Below, piece after piece: positions 43,300 through 52,527 of a stretch of DNA of 64,000 nt (positions are counted from its first letter, which is position 1; each line of letters begins with the position of its first letter). This stretch comes from Flavobacteriaceae bacterium (GTDB lineage Bacteria; Bacteroidota; Bacteroidia; Flavobacteriales; Flavobacteriaceae), in contig JABSPL010000046.1 in assembly GCA_013215105.1 (NCBI GenBank), forward strand, positions 1 to 64,000. Direction: 5' to 3'. A program made the position numbers and the translations under genes. Below the pieces are notes generated by a model, which was not told the DNA's origin, made no database searches, and saw only the letters and a program-made list of their open reading frames with translations.

Positions 43300-45156
43300 T
43301 TATCCTTTAGACTCTCTTTTTCTACCGAATCCGCTTCCTCCAGAAGTTCTTCTTCTTCCTTGTGATGATGATGACGACGATGAGTTACTGCTAAATCTTC
43401 TTCTAGATCCACCACCATCTCTACTTCCACCATCTCTATTTCCGCCACCTCTTCTATCAGAAGAACCACCTCTATAACCTCCTCTATCAGAAGAACCACC
43501 TCTAGAACCACCTCTACCACGACCTCCGCCGCCACCTCCACCTCTCTTGGCTTTGGTTACTTCTAAGTTTACATTTCTACCATTAAAGTCAGCTCCTATT
43601 ATAGAATCTAAAGCTTCCTGCTCGTAGTTTTTATCAATCTCAAAGAATGAGAATGTATCTAGTATATCTATCGATCCTATTTCTATTCCACTAGTCTGAG
43701 TATTGTCATTTATCAGTCCTATAAGTGATTTAGGATCTAATGAATCTTTTCTACCTATATTAATAAAGAATCTGGTCATGTTTTCGTTAGACGAACTTCT
43801 ACCACTATCCCTACTATCTCTACCACTATCAGCTTCATTCAAGTCTCTCGACTTAGAGTAATACTCTAAGAAAGAATTAAATTCTAGAGATACAAATCTT
43901 TTAATCAATTCCTCTCTATCCATATGAGCTAATTTCTCAAATATGGTTTCAGTGTATTTAGATAATTCTGTTTCGTTGACCTCTACATTCTCAACTTTAC
44001 CAATCATTTTAAACAACTGACTTTTGCATATTTCAACTCCGTCAGGCACTTCTTTTTTAGTAAACTTCTTACTAATTCTTTTTTCTATAGGTCTTATTTT
44101 ATTAAGCTCTTTACGAGTAACTATCGATATAGAAATTCCTTTAGCACCAGCCCTACCTGTACGTCCACTACGGTGAGTATAAGCTTCTATTTGGTCTGGC
44201 AATTTGTAATTTATAACATGAGTAAGATTTTTTACGTCTATCCCTCTAGCTGCCACATCGGTAGCACAAAGTAATTGTATAGACTTTTTCTTAAACTTCT
44301 GCATTACATTATCTCTCTGTGCTTGAGACAAATCTCCATGTATAGCATCTACACTATAACCGTCTTGTATTAGTTTTTCAGATATTTCGTTAGTCTCTCT
44401 TTTAGTTCTACAGAAAATAACTCCATATATCTCAGGATTAGCATCCGAAATTCTTTTCAGAGCAGCATATCTATTACGTTCTGTAACCATATAATACTCA
44501 TGAGAAACACTATCAGAACCAGTATTTACTGTACCTGCTTTTATATCAACAGGGTTATTCATATAGTTTCTCGCTATTGCATCAACCTCCCTAGGGAAAG
44601 TAGCTGAAAATAATAAAGTTTGTTTTTCTTTAGGAGTTTCGTTAAGAATCTTATCTAATTCATCTTTGAAACCCATATTTAACATTTCATCAGCCTCATC
44701 TAAGACTAACCAACGTAAGTTTTGAGGTTTCAAAGCTCTTCTATTTATAAGATCTACCGTTCTACCAGGAGTACCTACAACTATATGAGCTCCTCTACGA
44801 AGTTTTCTTATCTGGTCTTCGGCATTAGCACCTCCATACACAGTAACTACGTTAAAGCCTTTTATATGCTTAGCAAACTCTCTTATGTTTTCCCCTATCT
44901 GTACAGCAAGTTCTCTTGTTGGAGATAGTATCAATGCTTGAGTATCTTTACTAGACAAATCTATTTGCTCTAGTATCGGTAAACTAAAAGCAGCAGTTTT
45001 ACCTGTACCTGTTTGAGCAAAAGCCTTCACATCACGGGTAGAACCAATGATTTGAGGTATTGCTATTTTTTGTATTTCTGTTGGTGATTTGTAACCTAAA
45101 TCGGTTAACGCTCTTTGGATTACTTCTTTTAATCCTAATTCTGTAAATGTTGACAT
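43300..45156 (-). CDS. DEAD-box RNA helicase with DbpA-type domain and RGG tail
   Basis: This is a 618-aa ATP-dependent RNA helicase. The Q motif and motif I (AQTGTGKTAA), DEAD box (VLDEADEML), SAT, and HRSGRTGRAG motif VI lie in residues 1-360. A DbpA-like RNA-recognition domain follows (about 445-525), and the last 90 residues form a low-complexity tail of RGG, GGG, DR and a run of about eight Ser. This CsdA/DeaD-like type helps ribosome assembly and RNA folding in the cold. The leader of about 60 nt ahead of the ATG fits a cold-shock-type gene, but no cold-box is obvious. Confidence 0.92.
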   Translation of the reverse strand: MSTFTELGLKEVIQRALTDLGYKSPTEIQKIAIPQIIGSTRDVKAFAQTGTGKTAAFSLPILEQIDLSSKDTQALILSPTRELAVQIGENIREFAKHIKGFNVVTVYGGANAEDQIRKLRRGAHIVVGTPGRTVDLINRRALKPQNLRWLVLDEADEMLNMGFKDELDKILNETPKEKQTLLFSATFPREVDAIARNYMNNPVDIKAGTVNTGSDSVSHEYYMVTERNRYAALKRISDANPEIYGVIFCRTKRETNEISEKLIQDGYSVDAIHGDLSQAQRDNVMQKFKKKSIQLLCATDVAARGIDVKNLTHVINYKLPDQIEAYTHRSGRTGRAGAKGISISIVTRKELNKIRPIEKRISKKFTKKEVPDGVEICKSQLFKMIGKVENVEVNETELSKYTETIFEKLAHMDREELIKRFVSLEFNSFLEYYSKSRDLNEADSGRDSRDSGRSSSNENMTRFFINIGRKDSLDPKSLIGLINDNTQTSGIEIGSIDILDTFSFFEIDKNYEQEALDSIIGADFNGRNVNLEVTKAKRGGGGGGGRGRGGSRGGSSDRGGYRGGSSDRRGGGNRDGGSRDGGGSRRRFSSNSSSSSSSQGRRRTSGGSGFGRKRESKG

Positions 45157-45219
45157 ATTGTATAATTTGCTGGTTCACAAAAAAATACGCTTATCTTCTC
45201 ACAAACCCGTTCAAGAGTG

Positions 45220-45227
45220 CAAATGTA
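45220..45227 (-). promoter_or_regulatory. -7 element of the helicase gene
   Basis: The minus strand reads TACATTTG, matching TAnnTTTG. TTTG lies 16 nt upstream, a short spacer. The resulting leader would be about 60 nt, the longest clear leader in the window. Confidence 0.45.
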
Positions 45228-45254
45228 GTCATAATTTATAAAACAAAGATGTTT

Positions 45255-46619
45255 TTATTTTATTTTTATCATACTTTTTATACTAACCAGCAAAGAACTG
45301 GATTCCAAAGCACTATAACTATTATAAACACGCCCATTTCTATCTACAAGTATAGTTCTGGGATTATCCTCATAGACAAACTCATTTATTTGATCCGAAT
45401 TCTTCATATTATAAAAATACTTCAATACTTTTCGCATCTTCCTGTTAGATGTTTTGTAAAATTCAGAGTCTATATTTATACATATAATATTTAAACTAGG
45501 GAAACTAGATTTCAACTTAGAAATACTACTATAAACCTGCTCTACATCTAAACTTTTTTTTGTCCAAAAGTAAATCATGGTATTCTTATTAGCCGACAAA
45601 TCATAAACATCAAATCTCCTACCTTTACTATTTACTATTTCAAAATCACCTATCCTATTATTGGCATTAGTACTTTTAATAACTTTTATAATCCCGCTCA
45701 CTCTACTACTTATCTTTGCCGAATTATCATTATAGTAACCGATCAGCTTAACATCTAACTTTGATTCCTCAGCCGAAGTAAACAAATGATTATACATTAC
45801 TTTAGATAATAAATAATCTTTCAATTTAGAAACCCTCACTTCATTTACTATTCTTTTAGCCATATCCATATGAATATTAAGACTTCTAGTTTCAAGCTTC
45901 TTCAATGCAGAACTATAATAAAAATAATATTCCATATAGTTTTTATACTCTAACAAATCCATGACATTCACATTAGGTTTCTCTAAGTTTTCACGAAAGC
46001 TATAATATTGATCACTTAATTCTTCTCTAGGAAAATTCCACTTATGCCTAAAAGGATAAACTTCTTTATACATACCCAGACCATAGTCTATCTTAGCATT
46101 AACCAAAGTATTAAATTCATCACTAATATATTCTGAAGATTCTTTAAGTATATCGTATTTGTTCTTGTAAATAGCTTTCAGAGAATCTGTTTTATTCAGA
46201 AAATCATCTTCATTCATATTGAGATATTCTCTATCTAAATACACAGCATCTTTTTCGTTCTGAAGATATAATTCTATCAAAAAATTATTCTTATCACTAC
46301 CAACCCCGCTAAAACTAAGGCTTTCGTCAAAATACCTAGGATTAAGTCTTATCGAAATACTGTCGGAAGTATCTATATAAATATTTTGATATTCGTATCC
46401 ATGCTCAAAAGTATACATATCAGACTTAAAAGCAGACCATTTTTTTAAGAAAAAACCGTTTTTATCAAGATAAATCGTATCCGCCGTCCCTTCGTTATGA
46501 AGCAATACGTAATTAGATACTGGATTAATTATATTCCCACCAAAATAAGTAGCATTATCTTTAGGTAAAGACACACAACCCATCAAAACAAAAAACATCA
46601 ATATATATATAACCTTCAT
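45255..46619 (-). CDS. Thioredoxin-fold lipoprotein lacking CxxC
   Basis: This is a 454-aa lipoprotein (signal peptide ending VLMGC, Cys15). A DUF4369-like beta domain (about 20-110), a helical middle (about 120-310) and a C-terminal thioredoxin/TlpA-like domain (about 320-454) follow. Where the WCxxC motif should be, the sequence reads YFWTKKSLDV, so both redox cysteines are gone. The end (NPRTILVDRNGRVYNSY) still has the typical TlpA pattern with its cis-Pro. It is probably a structural or binding version of a thiol-disulfide oxidoreductase. A TAAATTTG -7 box lies at 46674-46681. Confidence 0.7.
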   Translation of the reverse strand: MKVIYILMFFVLMGCVSLPKDNATYFGGNIINPVSNYVLLHNEGTADTIYLDKNGFFLKKWSAFKSDMYTFEHGYEYQNIYIDTSDSISIRLNPRYFDESLSFSGVGSDKNNFLIELYLQNEKDAVYLDREYLNMNEDDFLNKTDSLKAIYKNKYDILKESSEYISDEFNTLVNAKIDYGLGMYKEVYPFRHKWNFPREELSDQYYSFRENLEKPNVNVMDLLEYKNYMEYYFYYSSALKKLETRSLNIHMDMAKRIVNEVRVSKLKDYLLSKVMYNHLFTSAEESKLDVKLIGYYNDNSAKISSRVSGIIKVIKSTNANNRIGDFEIVNSKGRRFDVYDLSANKNTMIYFWTKKSLDVEQVYSSISKLKSSFPSLNIICINIDSEFYKTSNRKMRKVLKYFYNMKNSDQINEFVYEDNPRTILVDRNGRVYNSYSALESSSLLVSIKSMIKIK

Positions 46620-46735
46620 AGTATCACATCATTTATCTATCTTGGCTTTAAACACAAAAACCACGTCAATGTGCAAATTTATAAGAAATATAACATTATA
46701 AGCGTTAATGATTTGTTAAACTAAACAGAAACTAA

Positions 46736-47179
46736 TTAAATATAATCAGGAATTTCTCTCAAAAACACATATTTCTCACTTTTGCTATCTACAATACAGT
46801 AATAATGCACTAAGCCATTAGTTACTATTATATATTTAGCATTTAACTTGGCATTGTACCTAGCAACCTGATCAAAAGTCTTCTGATCTATATTGACACT
46901 AGGAGCTTTGCATTCTACTATTATATAAGGCTCTGCTCGTTTGTTAAACACAAGTATATCGGTACGACGAAGCATACCGTTAAGCATTACTTTTTTTTCT
47001 AAACCTATAAGTGTAGCTGGGTATTTCTTGTGTTTTATAAGGTAATTTACAAAATGTTGCCTAACCCATTCTTCAGGAGTTAGTACTAGATATTTTTTTC
47101 TTATAGGGTCGAATATTAGTTGTTTATTTTCTCTATATTTGACCTTAAATTCGTAGGAGGGCAAGTTCAATGCTTTCAT
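46736..47179 (-). CDS. HsdR N-terminal-like (PD-(D/E)XK-fold) protein
   Basis: This is a 147-aa stand-alone protein resembling the N-terminal nuclease-fold domain of type I restriction subunit R. It contains the block LTPEEWVRQHFVNYLI and a PD-(D/E)XK-like core: Asp in RRTDILVF and the ECK triad in IIVECKAPS. It has no helicase domain and no HsdM or HsdS neighbour, so a restriction role is unlikely. Copies of this small protein beside holA are common in Bacteroidota. It is divergent from holA with a 27-nt gap. Confidence 0.82.
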   Translation of the reverse strand: MKALNLPSYEFKVKYRENKQLIFDPIRKKYLVLTPEEWVRQHFVNYLIKHKKYPATLIGLEKKVMLNGMLRRTDILVFNKRAEPYIIVECKAPSVNIDQKTFDQVARYNAKLNAKYIIVTNGLVHYYCIVDSKSEKYVFLREIPDYI

Positions 47180-47206
47180 CAGTGCTAAATTACTATTTTA
47201 TTCCAT

Positions 47207-48217
47207 ATGAAAGAGGTTAACTCTATAATTAATTCTATAAAAAAAGGCGAAATAAAGCCAATATACTTCCTATGCGGAGACGAACCTTACTATATAGATC
47301 AAATATCTGACTATATAGAGGCAAACGTATTATCCGAAGAAGAAAAAGGTTTTAACCAAATGACATTGTATGCCAGAGACACTAGTGTAGAACAAATAGT
47401 CTCTTATGCTAAACGATTTCCTATGATGTCGGAGAAAATGGTCATTATAATAAAAGAAGCGCAAGATTTATCTAGAAATATAGAGAAACTTCTAGCTTAT
47501 GCCGAAAATCCTCTTGACTCTACTGTACTTGTGTTTTGTTATAAATACAAAAAACTAGACAAAAGAAAAAAGATAAGTAAAGTTTTAGCCAAAAACGGAG
47601 TAGTATTTGAAGGAAAAAAACTGTACGACAACCAAGTGCCTGACTGGATAAGTAAATACTTGGCTAATCATAAATACAAAATAACTCCCAAAGCCACTAT
47701 GATGCTTGCCGAGTTTTTGGGTACAGACCTTAGTAAAATAAAAAACGAGCTAAGCAAACTAACCTCTATAATAGCTTCTGAAACAGAAATAACCGAAAAG
47801 CATATAGAAGAAAACATAGGTTTCAGTAAAGACTTTAACAATTTCGAATTAAGAAAAGCTATAGGAACCAGAGACGTATTAAAATCGAACAAAATAATAC
47901 AGCACTTCTCTCACAACCCTAAGGAGCACCCTTTGGTTATGAGTATCTCTATACTTGCTAACTTTTTTATTCAAATATTACTTTGCCACGGATTAACTGA
48001 CAAATCACCTAACAATATTGCCAAAAACACTGGTGTGCATCCGTTTTTTGTAGGCGAATACACTACTGCTATCAAAAATTATCCTATGAGAAAAGTATCT
48101 CAGATAATATATTATTTGAAAATAGCCGACCTGAAAAGTAAAGGAGTAGGAGCTACGGCAACCGGTACTCCTCATAAAGAAATACTAAAAGAACTTATCT
48201 TCAAAATACTACACTAA
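47207..48217 (+). CDS. holA: DNA polymerase III delta subunit
   Basis: HolA is the delta subunit of the clamp loader that opens the beta clamp. The 336 aa have the N-terminal AAA+-like domain (IKKGEIKPIYFLCGDEPYYIDQI, VLVFCYKYKKLDKR), the middle domain with FNNFELRKAIGTRDVLKSN, and the C-terminal collar domain with IYYLKIADLKSKGVG. The length is normal for Bacteroidota. The MFS gene starts one base after its stop, so holA, MFS, yidD and the two following genes probably form one operon. Confidence 0.92.
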   Translation: MKEVNSIINSIKKGEIKPIYFLCGDEPYYIDQISDYIEANVLSEEEKGFNQMTLYARDTSVEQIVSYAKRFPMMSEKMVIIIKEAQDLSRNIEKLLAYAENPLDSTVLVFCYKYKKLDKRKKISKVLAKNGVVFEGKKLYDNQVPDWISKYLANHKYKITPKATMMLAEFLGTDLSKIKNELSKLTSIIASETEITEKHIEENIGFSKDFNNFELRKAIGTRDVLKSNKIIQHFSHNPKEHPLVMSISILANFFIQILLCHGLTDKSPNNIAKNTGVHPFFVGEYTTAIKNYPMRKVSQIIYYLKIADLKSKGVGATATGTPHKEILKELIFKILH

Positions 48218-48218
48218 A

Positions 48219-49505
48219 ATGTTCAAAGTATATAAACAATCGCTTTCTGGGATATTTTCAAAATACTCTACAGGAATATTTCAATCGTACAAGCAGTCAT
48301 TTTCGGGACTTTCGAGAGAGGTCTGGCTTATAGCACTTATGACCTTAATAAACCGAACAGGTACAATGGTATTGCCTTTTCTTAGTTTATACACCGTCAC
48401 TTCTTTAGGGTTTTCACTAACACAAGTTGGTAGTCTTATGATGTTTTTCGGATTAGGATCGTTTATAGGCTCTTGGATAGGAGGTAGACTTACCGACAGA
48501 ATAGGATTTTACAATATTATATTTTGCAGTTTACTGCTTACTGGAGTTGCGTTTTTCTTTTTGCTATACATAAAGACTTTTGAGGCTATGTGTGCTGGTA
48601 TATTCTTGACTATGTGTATAGCTGACACTTTTAGGCCTGCTATGTTTGTGGCATTAAAGTCGTATAGTAAGCCCGAAAACAAAACACGTTCACTTACTCT
48701 TATCAGGCTAGCCATAAATTTAGGTTTTACATTAGGACCTGCTTTAGGTGGACTTATAATAGCAAGTATTGGCTTCCCTGGTCTTTTCTGGATAGATGCT
48801 TTTACTTGTGTAGCCGCTGCTATATTGTTTGTGATGACTCTCAAGAACAGAGCTAATTTCAAACCTAAAAAAGAAGACATTATAAAGGATAAACTAAACA
48901 AAAGAACAGTATTTAACGATAAAATATATTGGATATTTCTTATATGTGTATTCATAATAGGAGTCTTGTTTTTACAATTATTTTCGGTATTCCCTATCTA
49001 TTGGGCCGATGTGTTTGAGTTAAACGAGTTGCAAATAGGGCTGTTTTTATCCTTCAACGGATTTTTGGTGTTTTTGTTGGAAATGCCACTAGTAACCAAT
49101 GCCGAAAAGACTAAATATTCCGAAATGCAAATATTGTTTTTTAGCTTAATTCTTTTTGCTATGGCATATTTCGTGTTACTATTGCCCGATTACCTTATAT
49201 TTTCGGTCGCCTTTATAGTTCTTCTTTCCTTCGGAGAAATGTACGGATTCCCATTTACCAACTCATTTGCAATGGACAGAGCTCCTAAAGGCAGAGAAGG
49301 CAGGTATCTTGCCATATATAGCATGGCGTTTTCTATGGCACATATAATAGGTCCTAAAACAGGAATGTATCTGATTGATAATTACGGTTACAAATACAAT
49401 TGGTTTGCCATGGGAACCTTAGGACTGATAGGAGTTACACTTACTTTATGGCTTTTAAAAGAATTGAAGAAAGAAAAACAATTAAAAGAGAAAACTAATG
49501 CGTAA
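48219..49505 (+). CDS. MFS transporter
   Basis: This 428-aa major-facilitator protein has about 12 membrane helices beginning at residue about 37 ([23 protein letters not shown]), with the motif-A-like GGRLTDRIG in loop 2-3. The substrate is not predictable. The N-terminal 35 residues are a soluble extension with an internal repeat: YKQSLSGI at residue 5 and YKQSFSGL at residue 24 (57-nt offset). The start is the ATG at 48219, one base after holA, and the 3' end overlaps yidD by 8 nt. Confidence 0.85.
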   Translation: MFKVYKQSLSGIFSKYSTGIFQSYKQSFSGLSREVWLIALMTLINRTGTMVLPFLSLYTVTSLGFSLTQVGSLMMFFGLGSFIGSWIGGRLTDRIGFYNIIFCSLLLTGVAFFFLLYIKTFEAMCAGIFLTMCIADTFRPAMFVALKSYSKPENKTRSLTLIRLAINLGFTLGPALGGLIIASIGFPGLFWIDAFTCVAAAILFVMTLKNRANFKPKKEDIIKDKLNKRTVFNDKIYWIFLICVFIIGVLFLQLFSVFPIYWADVFELNELQIGLFLSFNGFLVFLLEMPLVTNAEKTKYSEMQILFFSLILFAMAYFVLLLPDYLIFSVAFIVLLSFGEMYGFPFTNSFAMDRAPKGREGRYLAIYSMAFSMAHIIGPKTGMYLIDNYGYKYNWFAMGTLGLIGVTLTLWLLKELKKEKQLKEKTNA

Positions 49506-49719
49506 AATAATACTTTTACCTTTCATTTTACTAGTGAGAATATATCAATTAGTGATATCTCCACTGACCCCTGCTAGTTGCAGATACACTCCTACATGTT
49601 CGCAATATACCGTAGAAGCACTCAAAAAACATGGGCTTATAAAAGGAGGATTACTCGGACTTAAAAGAATATTTAGTTGCCATCCTTGGGGAGGTAGCGG
49701 ACACGACCCAGTACCTTAA
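49498..49719 (+). CDS. yidD: Membrane protein insertion efficiency factor YidD
   Basis: YidD is a small (73 aa) membrane-associated protein that assists YidC-dependent insertion. The complete signature is present: [30 protein letters not shown], and the end [17 protein letters not shown]. The length is normal. It overlaps the MFS gene by 8 nt, so it is translationally coupled. rpmH and rnpA, its usual neighbours elsewhere, are not here. Confidence 0.95.
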   Translation: MRKIILLPFILLVRIYQLVISPLTPASCRYTPTCSQYTVEALKKHGLIKGGLLGLKRIFSCHPWGGSGHDPVP

Positions 49720-49737
49720 TCATAAATCAATAAAATA

Positions 49738-49977
49738 ATGAACCAAGATAAAATAAAACTTATTTGGGATTTTAAAGGAGAAGATGCCTTAGAAATAGCA
49801 AAACATCACTGTATACATCTTAAGGAATTTACAGTTAACGAAAGCTTAGATTACACCGAAATAGACAGTACCAAAATAGATGCAAATTACAGTTTAGCAT
49901 ATATAGTAGTCTCCAAAAAGGATATGATTATATTCAGAGACAAATTGAAACCACATAGAGGACAAATATTTAAATAA
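49738..49977 (+). CDS. Conserved hypothetical protein (79 aa)
   Basis: This small acidic-then-basic protein begins MNQDKIKLIWDFKGEDALEI and ends KDMIIFRDKLKPHRGQIFK. I recall similar proteins in other Bacteroidota but no function. It has no signal peptide or membrane segment. It sits 18 nt after yidD and its stop overlaps the rlmF ATG by one base, so it is part of the holA operon and coupled to rlmF. Confidence 0.72.
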   Translation: MNQDKIKLIWDFKGEDALEIAKHHCIHLKEFTVNESLDYTEIDSTKIDANYSLAYIVVSKKDMIIFRDKLKPHRGQIFK

Positions 49978-50915
49978 TGAGCAAAAGCAAACTACACAAA
50001 CGAAACAAACATAATGATAGGTACGACCTAGAACTATTAACTTCATCTTATAAGGAGTTAGCAAAGTTTGTACAGCCTAACAAATATGGCGATGAATCTA
50101 TAGATTTTTTCGACCCTAAGGCTGTCATGGCTCTTAACAAGGCTTTGTTAAAACACTATTACGATGTTTCTTTTTGGGAAATCCCCGAAGACAATCTGTG
50201 CCCACCAATACCAGGTAGAGCCGATTATATCCATTATATAGCTGACTTGTTATACGATGGTAATGAAAAACTAACTACTACTAGCAATCCTAATATAAAA
50301 TGCCTCGACATAGGTACAGGAGCCAATTGTGTGTATCCTATTATAGGAGTAAAAGAATACGGATGGTCGTTTGTAGCTAGTGACATTAGCCCTATTTCGG
50401 TCAGGTCGGCAAAGAAAATAGTTGAGAAAAACGAAAAATTAAAGGCTAATGTAAGTATAAAACATCAATCGAATAACAAGAATTTTTTCAAAGGAATTAT
50501 AGCTAAGGATGAGATGATCGATATATCTATATGTAATCCTCCTTTTCATGTTTCGGCAGAAGAAGCACAAGCAGGAAGCTTGAGAAAAGTCAATAATTTG
50601 AAGAAACAAAACTACAAGGAAGTTAAGCTTAACTTCGCTGGTAAAGGAAACGAATTGTGGTGCGAAGGCGGTGAAAAAGCTTTTGTAGAAGATATGATAT
50701 TCGAAAGTAAGCAGTTTGCTTCTAATTGCCTTTGGTTTTCGACACTTATTTCGAAACAAGCTAACCTTAAGAATACTTATAGAGTATTGAATAATGTAAA
50801 AGCTCTGGATATAAGGACTATAGAGATGAAACAAGGTAATAAAATAAGTCGTATAGTCGCTTGGACATTTAAGACTAAAGAAGAGCAAAAACAGTGGGAA
50901 AAAGATAGATTTTAG
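49977..50915 (+). CDS. rlmF: 23S rRNA (adenine1618-N6)-methyltransferase
   Basis: RlmF methylates N6 of A1618 in 23S rRNA using SAM. The product is 312 aa. Visible blocks are the N-terminal LHKRNKHNDRYDLELL, the strong FWEIPEDNLCPPIPGRADYIHY, SAM-binding CLDIGTGANCVYPIIG and the catalytic motif NPPFH. The length is normal. It is the last gene of the operon and ends 34 nt before a bidirectional terminator. Confidence 0.95.
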   Translation: MSKSKLHKRNKHNDRYDLELLTSSYKELAKFVQPNKYGDESIDFFDPKAVMALNKALLKHYYDVSFWEIPEDNLCPPIPGRADYIHYIADLLYDGNEKLTTTSNPNIKCLDIGTGANCVYPIIGVKEYGWSFVASDISPISVRSAKKIVEKNEKLKANVSIKHQSNNKNFFKGIIAKDEMIDISICNPPFHVSAEEAQAGSLRKVNNLKKQNYKEVKLNFAGKGNELWCEGGEKAFVEDMIFESKQFASNCLWFSTLISKQANLKNTYRVLNNVKALDIRTIEMKQGNKISRIVAWTFKTKEEQKQWEKDRF

Positions 50916-50948
50916 AGAAGTTTTTTCAACAAAACAATCTTTATATAC

Positions 50949-50979
50949 AAAAAGCCTCAGAAATAAAACTGAGGCTTTT
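50949..50979. terminator. Bidirectional terminator after rlmF
   Basis: AAAAGCCTCAG and CTGAGGCTTTT pair over an 8-nt loop and are flanked by A/T runs. It can serve rlmF (+) and the converging DUF4252 gene (-). Confidence 0.85.
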
Positions 50980-51002
50980 AACTATTAAATTCAGAAAAAT
51001 AA

Positions 51003-51560
51003 TTACATTACTTTCTTAATAAGGTCTTTAATCTTACCTTCAGAAACATCAAACTCTTTACTATTCATTACTTTTATGATTTTAGCAGGGTCTATATTAT
51101 CACCTGTAACTCTTACTAACACAAATCCCATAGTATCATCATAAGCAAAAACTATCACTTCATCTATCAACTCGCTACCTGATTCTTTGTATAATAGGCT
51201 TACTGATTTTTCTTTAGAATTGAATTTAAATAATGATTCTAAGTCGTTATTCTTGATTACTTCTTTTATTTTCAATCTCTCAGTAGTATAGAAATCAACT
51301 TTCGCTTTACTTATAGAATCTGTTTCAGTAAGTCTGTAAGCTACTATATTCACTTTTCCTATAGAGGCTAATACGTCTACCGATTCTTGGCTAGCTCCTT
51401 CTTTAAGAGACACAAACATACCTGGATCTATATCTAAACCTATTAGTTTGTCATTATCTTTGGCATTAACAAAATATTCTTGAATACTGGTATTAGAATT
51501 ACAAGAAACCAAAAAACAAACAGTAAGTATATATATTATTTTTTTTAGTAAATTCATCAT
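51003..51560 (-). CDS. DUF4252 lipoprotein
   Basis: This is a 185-aa lipoprotein (signal peptide ending FLVSC, Cys19) of the DUF4252 family, which is found in Bacteroidota operons with an ECF sigma factor. Blocks such as YTTERLKIKEVIKNNDLESLF and a C-terminal GFVLVRVTGDNIDPAKIIKVM support this. The function is unknown. It overlaps the preceding DUF4252 gene by one base. The two are diverged paralogues (the next one has a cleavable signal peptide instead of a lipobox). Confidence 0.82.
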   Translation of the reverse strand: MMNLLKKIIYILTVCFLVSCNSNTSIQEYFVNAKDNDKLIGLDIDPGMFVSLKEGASQESVDVLASIGKVNIVAYRLTETDSISKAKVDFYTTERLKIKEVIKNNDLESLFKFNSKEKSVSLLYKESGSELIDEVIVFAYDDTMGFVLVRVTGDNIDPAKIIKVMNSKEFDVSEGKIKDLIKKVM

Positions 51561-52090
51561 TATTTATTTTTTTTAGCATTATTCAGATACTCAGAACCAG
51601 GTATATTCATATGAGAAGTAAGTGCTGATATTTTATTAAGATCTATATTACCAGTAAGAGAAACTATAATACCCTGCCTTTGAGAACCATCACCTTTATT
51701 CCATATAAACATAAGTAATTCTTCTACATAATCGTCATTTACTCCTTCTTTTACGTATATCATTACATTTTTCTTATCTTCTTTCATCCTCATAAGCTGA
51801 ACTAACTTCTTACTAGATATATATTTTTCAGCAACCAATTTCATCTTATCAGAAGTTTTAGTGTTTTTAGTCACATAAACTTTCAAATCGTTTAATTGGT
51901 CTATTACCTCAAAATATTCCATTGTTTCTTTATCGCCTTTAGGAGCGAACCTACTCATCAGCTTAAAAGCTTTTTGAGTAACTACTACACTCATTACCTC
52001 ATCGTCATTTTCAAATTCATCGAAAACCGATTGAGAGCTCACCAAAAATGGTGCAAATATTAATACTATTAATGTGTATATTGTCTTCAT
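51560..52090 (-). CDS. DUF4252 secreted protein
   Basis: This is a 176-aa exported protein (signal peptide of about 19 residues ending in SSQ) of the DUF4252 family, with the blocks FDEFENDDEVMSVVVTQKAFKL and a C-terminal GIIVSLTGNIDLNKISALTSHM. It resembles its neighbour at 51003 in the C-terminal pattern. The function is unknown. It lies 5 nt downstream of the anti-sigma-like gene and one base overlaps the next DUF4252 gene, so sigma - anti-sigma - DUF4252 - DUF4252 is one unit. Confidence 0.82.
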   Translation of the reverse strand: MKTIYTLIVLIFAPFLVSSQSVFDEFENDDEVMSVVVTQKAFKLMSRFAPKGDKETMEYFEVIDQLNDLKVYVTKNTKTSDKMKLVAEKYISSKKLVQLMRMKEDKKNVMIYVKEGVNDDYVEELLMFIWNKGDGSQRQGIIVSLTGNIDLNKISALTSHMNIPGSEYLNNAKKNK

Positions 52091-52095
52091 CTTAT

Positions 52096-52527
52096 TTATT
52101 TTTTAAATATTGTGTTTTTAACTTCTTCGTACTTATATAATTGACTCATAGCTACATTCCCTTTGTTTAATTCAGTTGAAATCATACTTAATGCTCTTTG
52201 AGTATCTTCATAAGCTTGGCCTGCTTGTCTTTTTTCTACTATATATTTAGAAGAAAACAAAGAAACTACCAATGCTAATGATGCTGCGACAGCTACAAAC
52301 CTAAACCTACCAGAGCGCTTCTCTCTTCCCATAGATTTAACCAACAATTTGGAGGATATTTTCTTTTCTAAATCAGAAGTAAAACAGCCAAACATAGACT
52401 TATAACTAAGCAAATGGCTTGCCACATCATCTGAAGAGAAATATTCTCTTAACTCACCTTCTTCTTGTAAAGTGGTAGTTGCTTCAAAGTATTTTTCTAG
52501 TAACTCTTCTATTTTAACTAACTCCAT
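52096..52527 (-). CDS. Probable anti-sigma factor, single-pass membrane protein
   Basis: This is a 143-aa protein with a cytosolic N-terminal part (YFEATTTLQEEGELREYF, typical of short Bacteroidota anti-sigma-like proteins), a membrane helix at about 76-92 (FVAVAASLALVVSLF) and a short helical periplasmic part. It overlaps the sigma gene by 14 nt, which fits translational coupling and an anti-sigma role. No classical zinc anti-sigma (HxxxCxxC) motif is present, so the assignment rests on context. Confidence 0.68.
   Translation of the reverse strand: MELVKIEELLEKYFEATTTLQEEGELREYFSSDDVASHLLSYKSMFGCFTSDLEKKISSKLLVKSMGREKRSGRFRFVAVAASLALVVSLFSSKYIVEKRQAGQAYEDTQRALSMISTELNKGNVAMSQLYKYEEVKNTIFKK

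Noticed and set aside
43289-43541. Low-complexity ORFs rich in Pro/Leu/Asp or Glu/Val opposite the helicase gene end
   Set aside because: They are other-frame shadows of the RGG/Ser-rich tail of the DEAD-box helicase and have no independent start signals.
45147-45494. 115-aa plus-strand ORF opposite the thioredoxin-fold lipoprotein
   Set aside because: It overlaps a well-supported gene antisense and its promoter region, and has no recognisable domain.
46736-47179. Possible restriction-modification or defence system
   Set aside because: Only a stand-alone HsdR-N-like domain is present. No HsdM, HsdS or helicase is near, and the gene sits in a conserved housekeeping setting beside holA.
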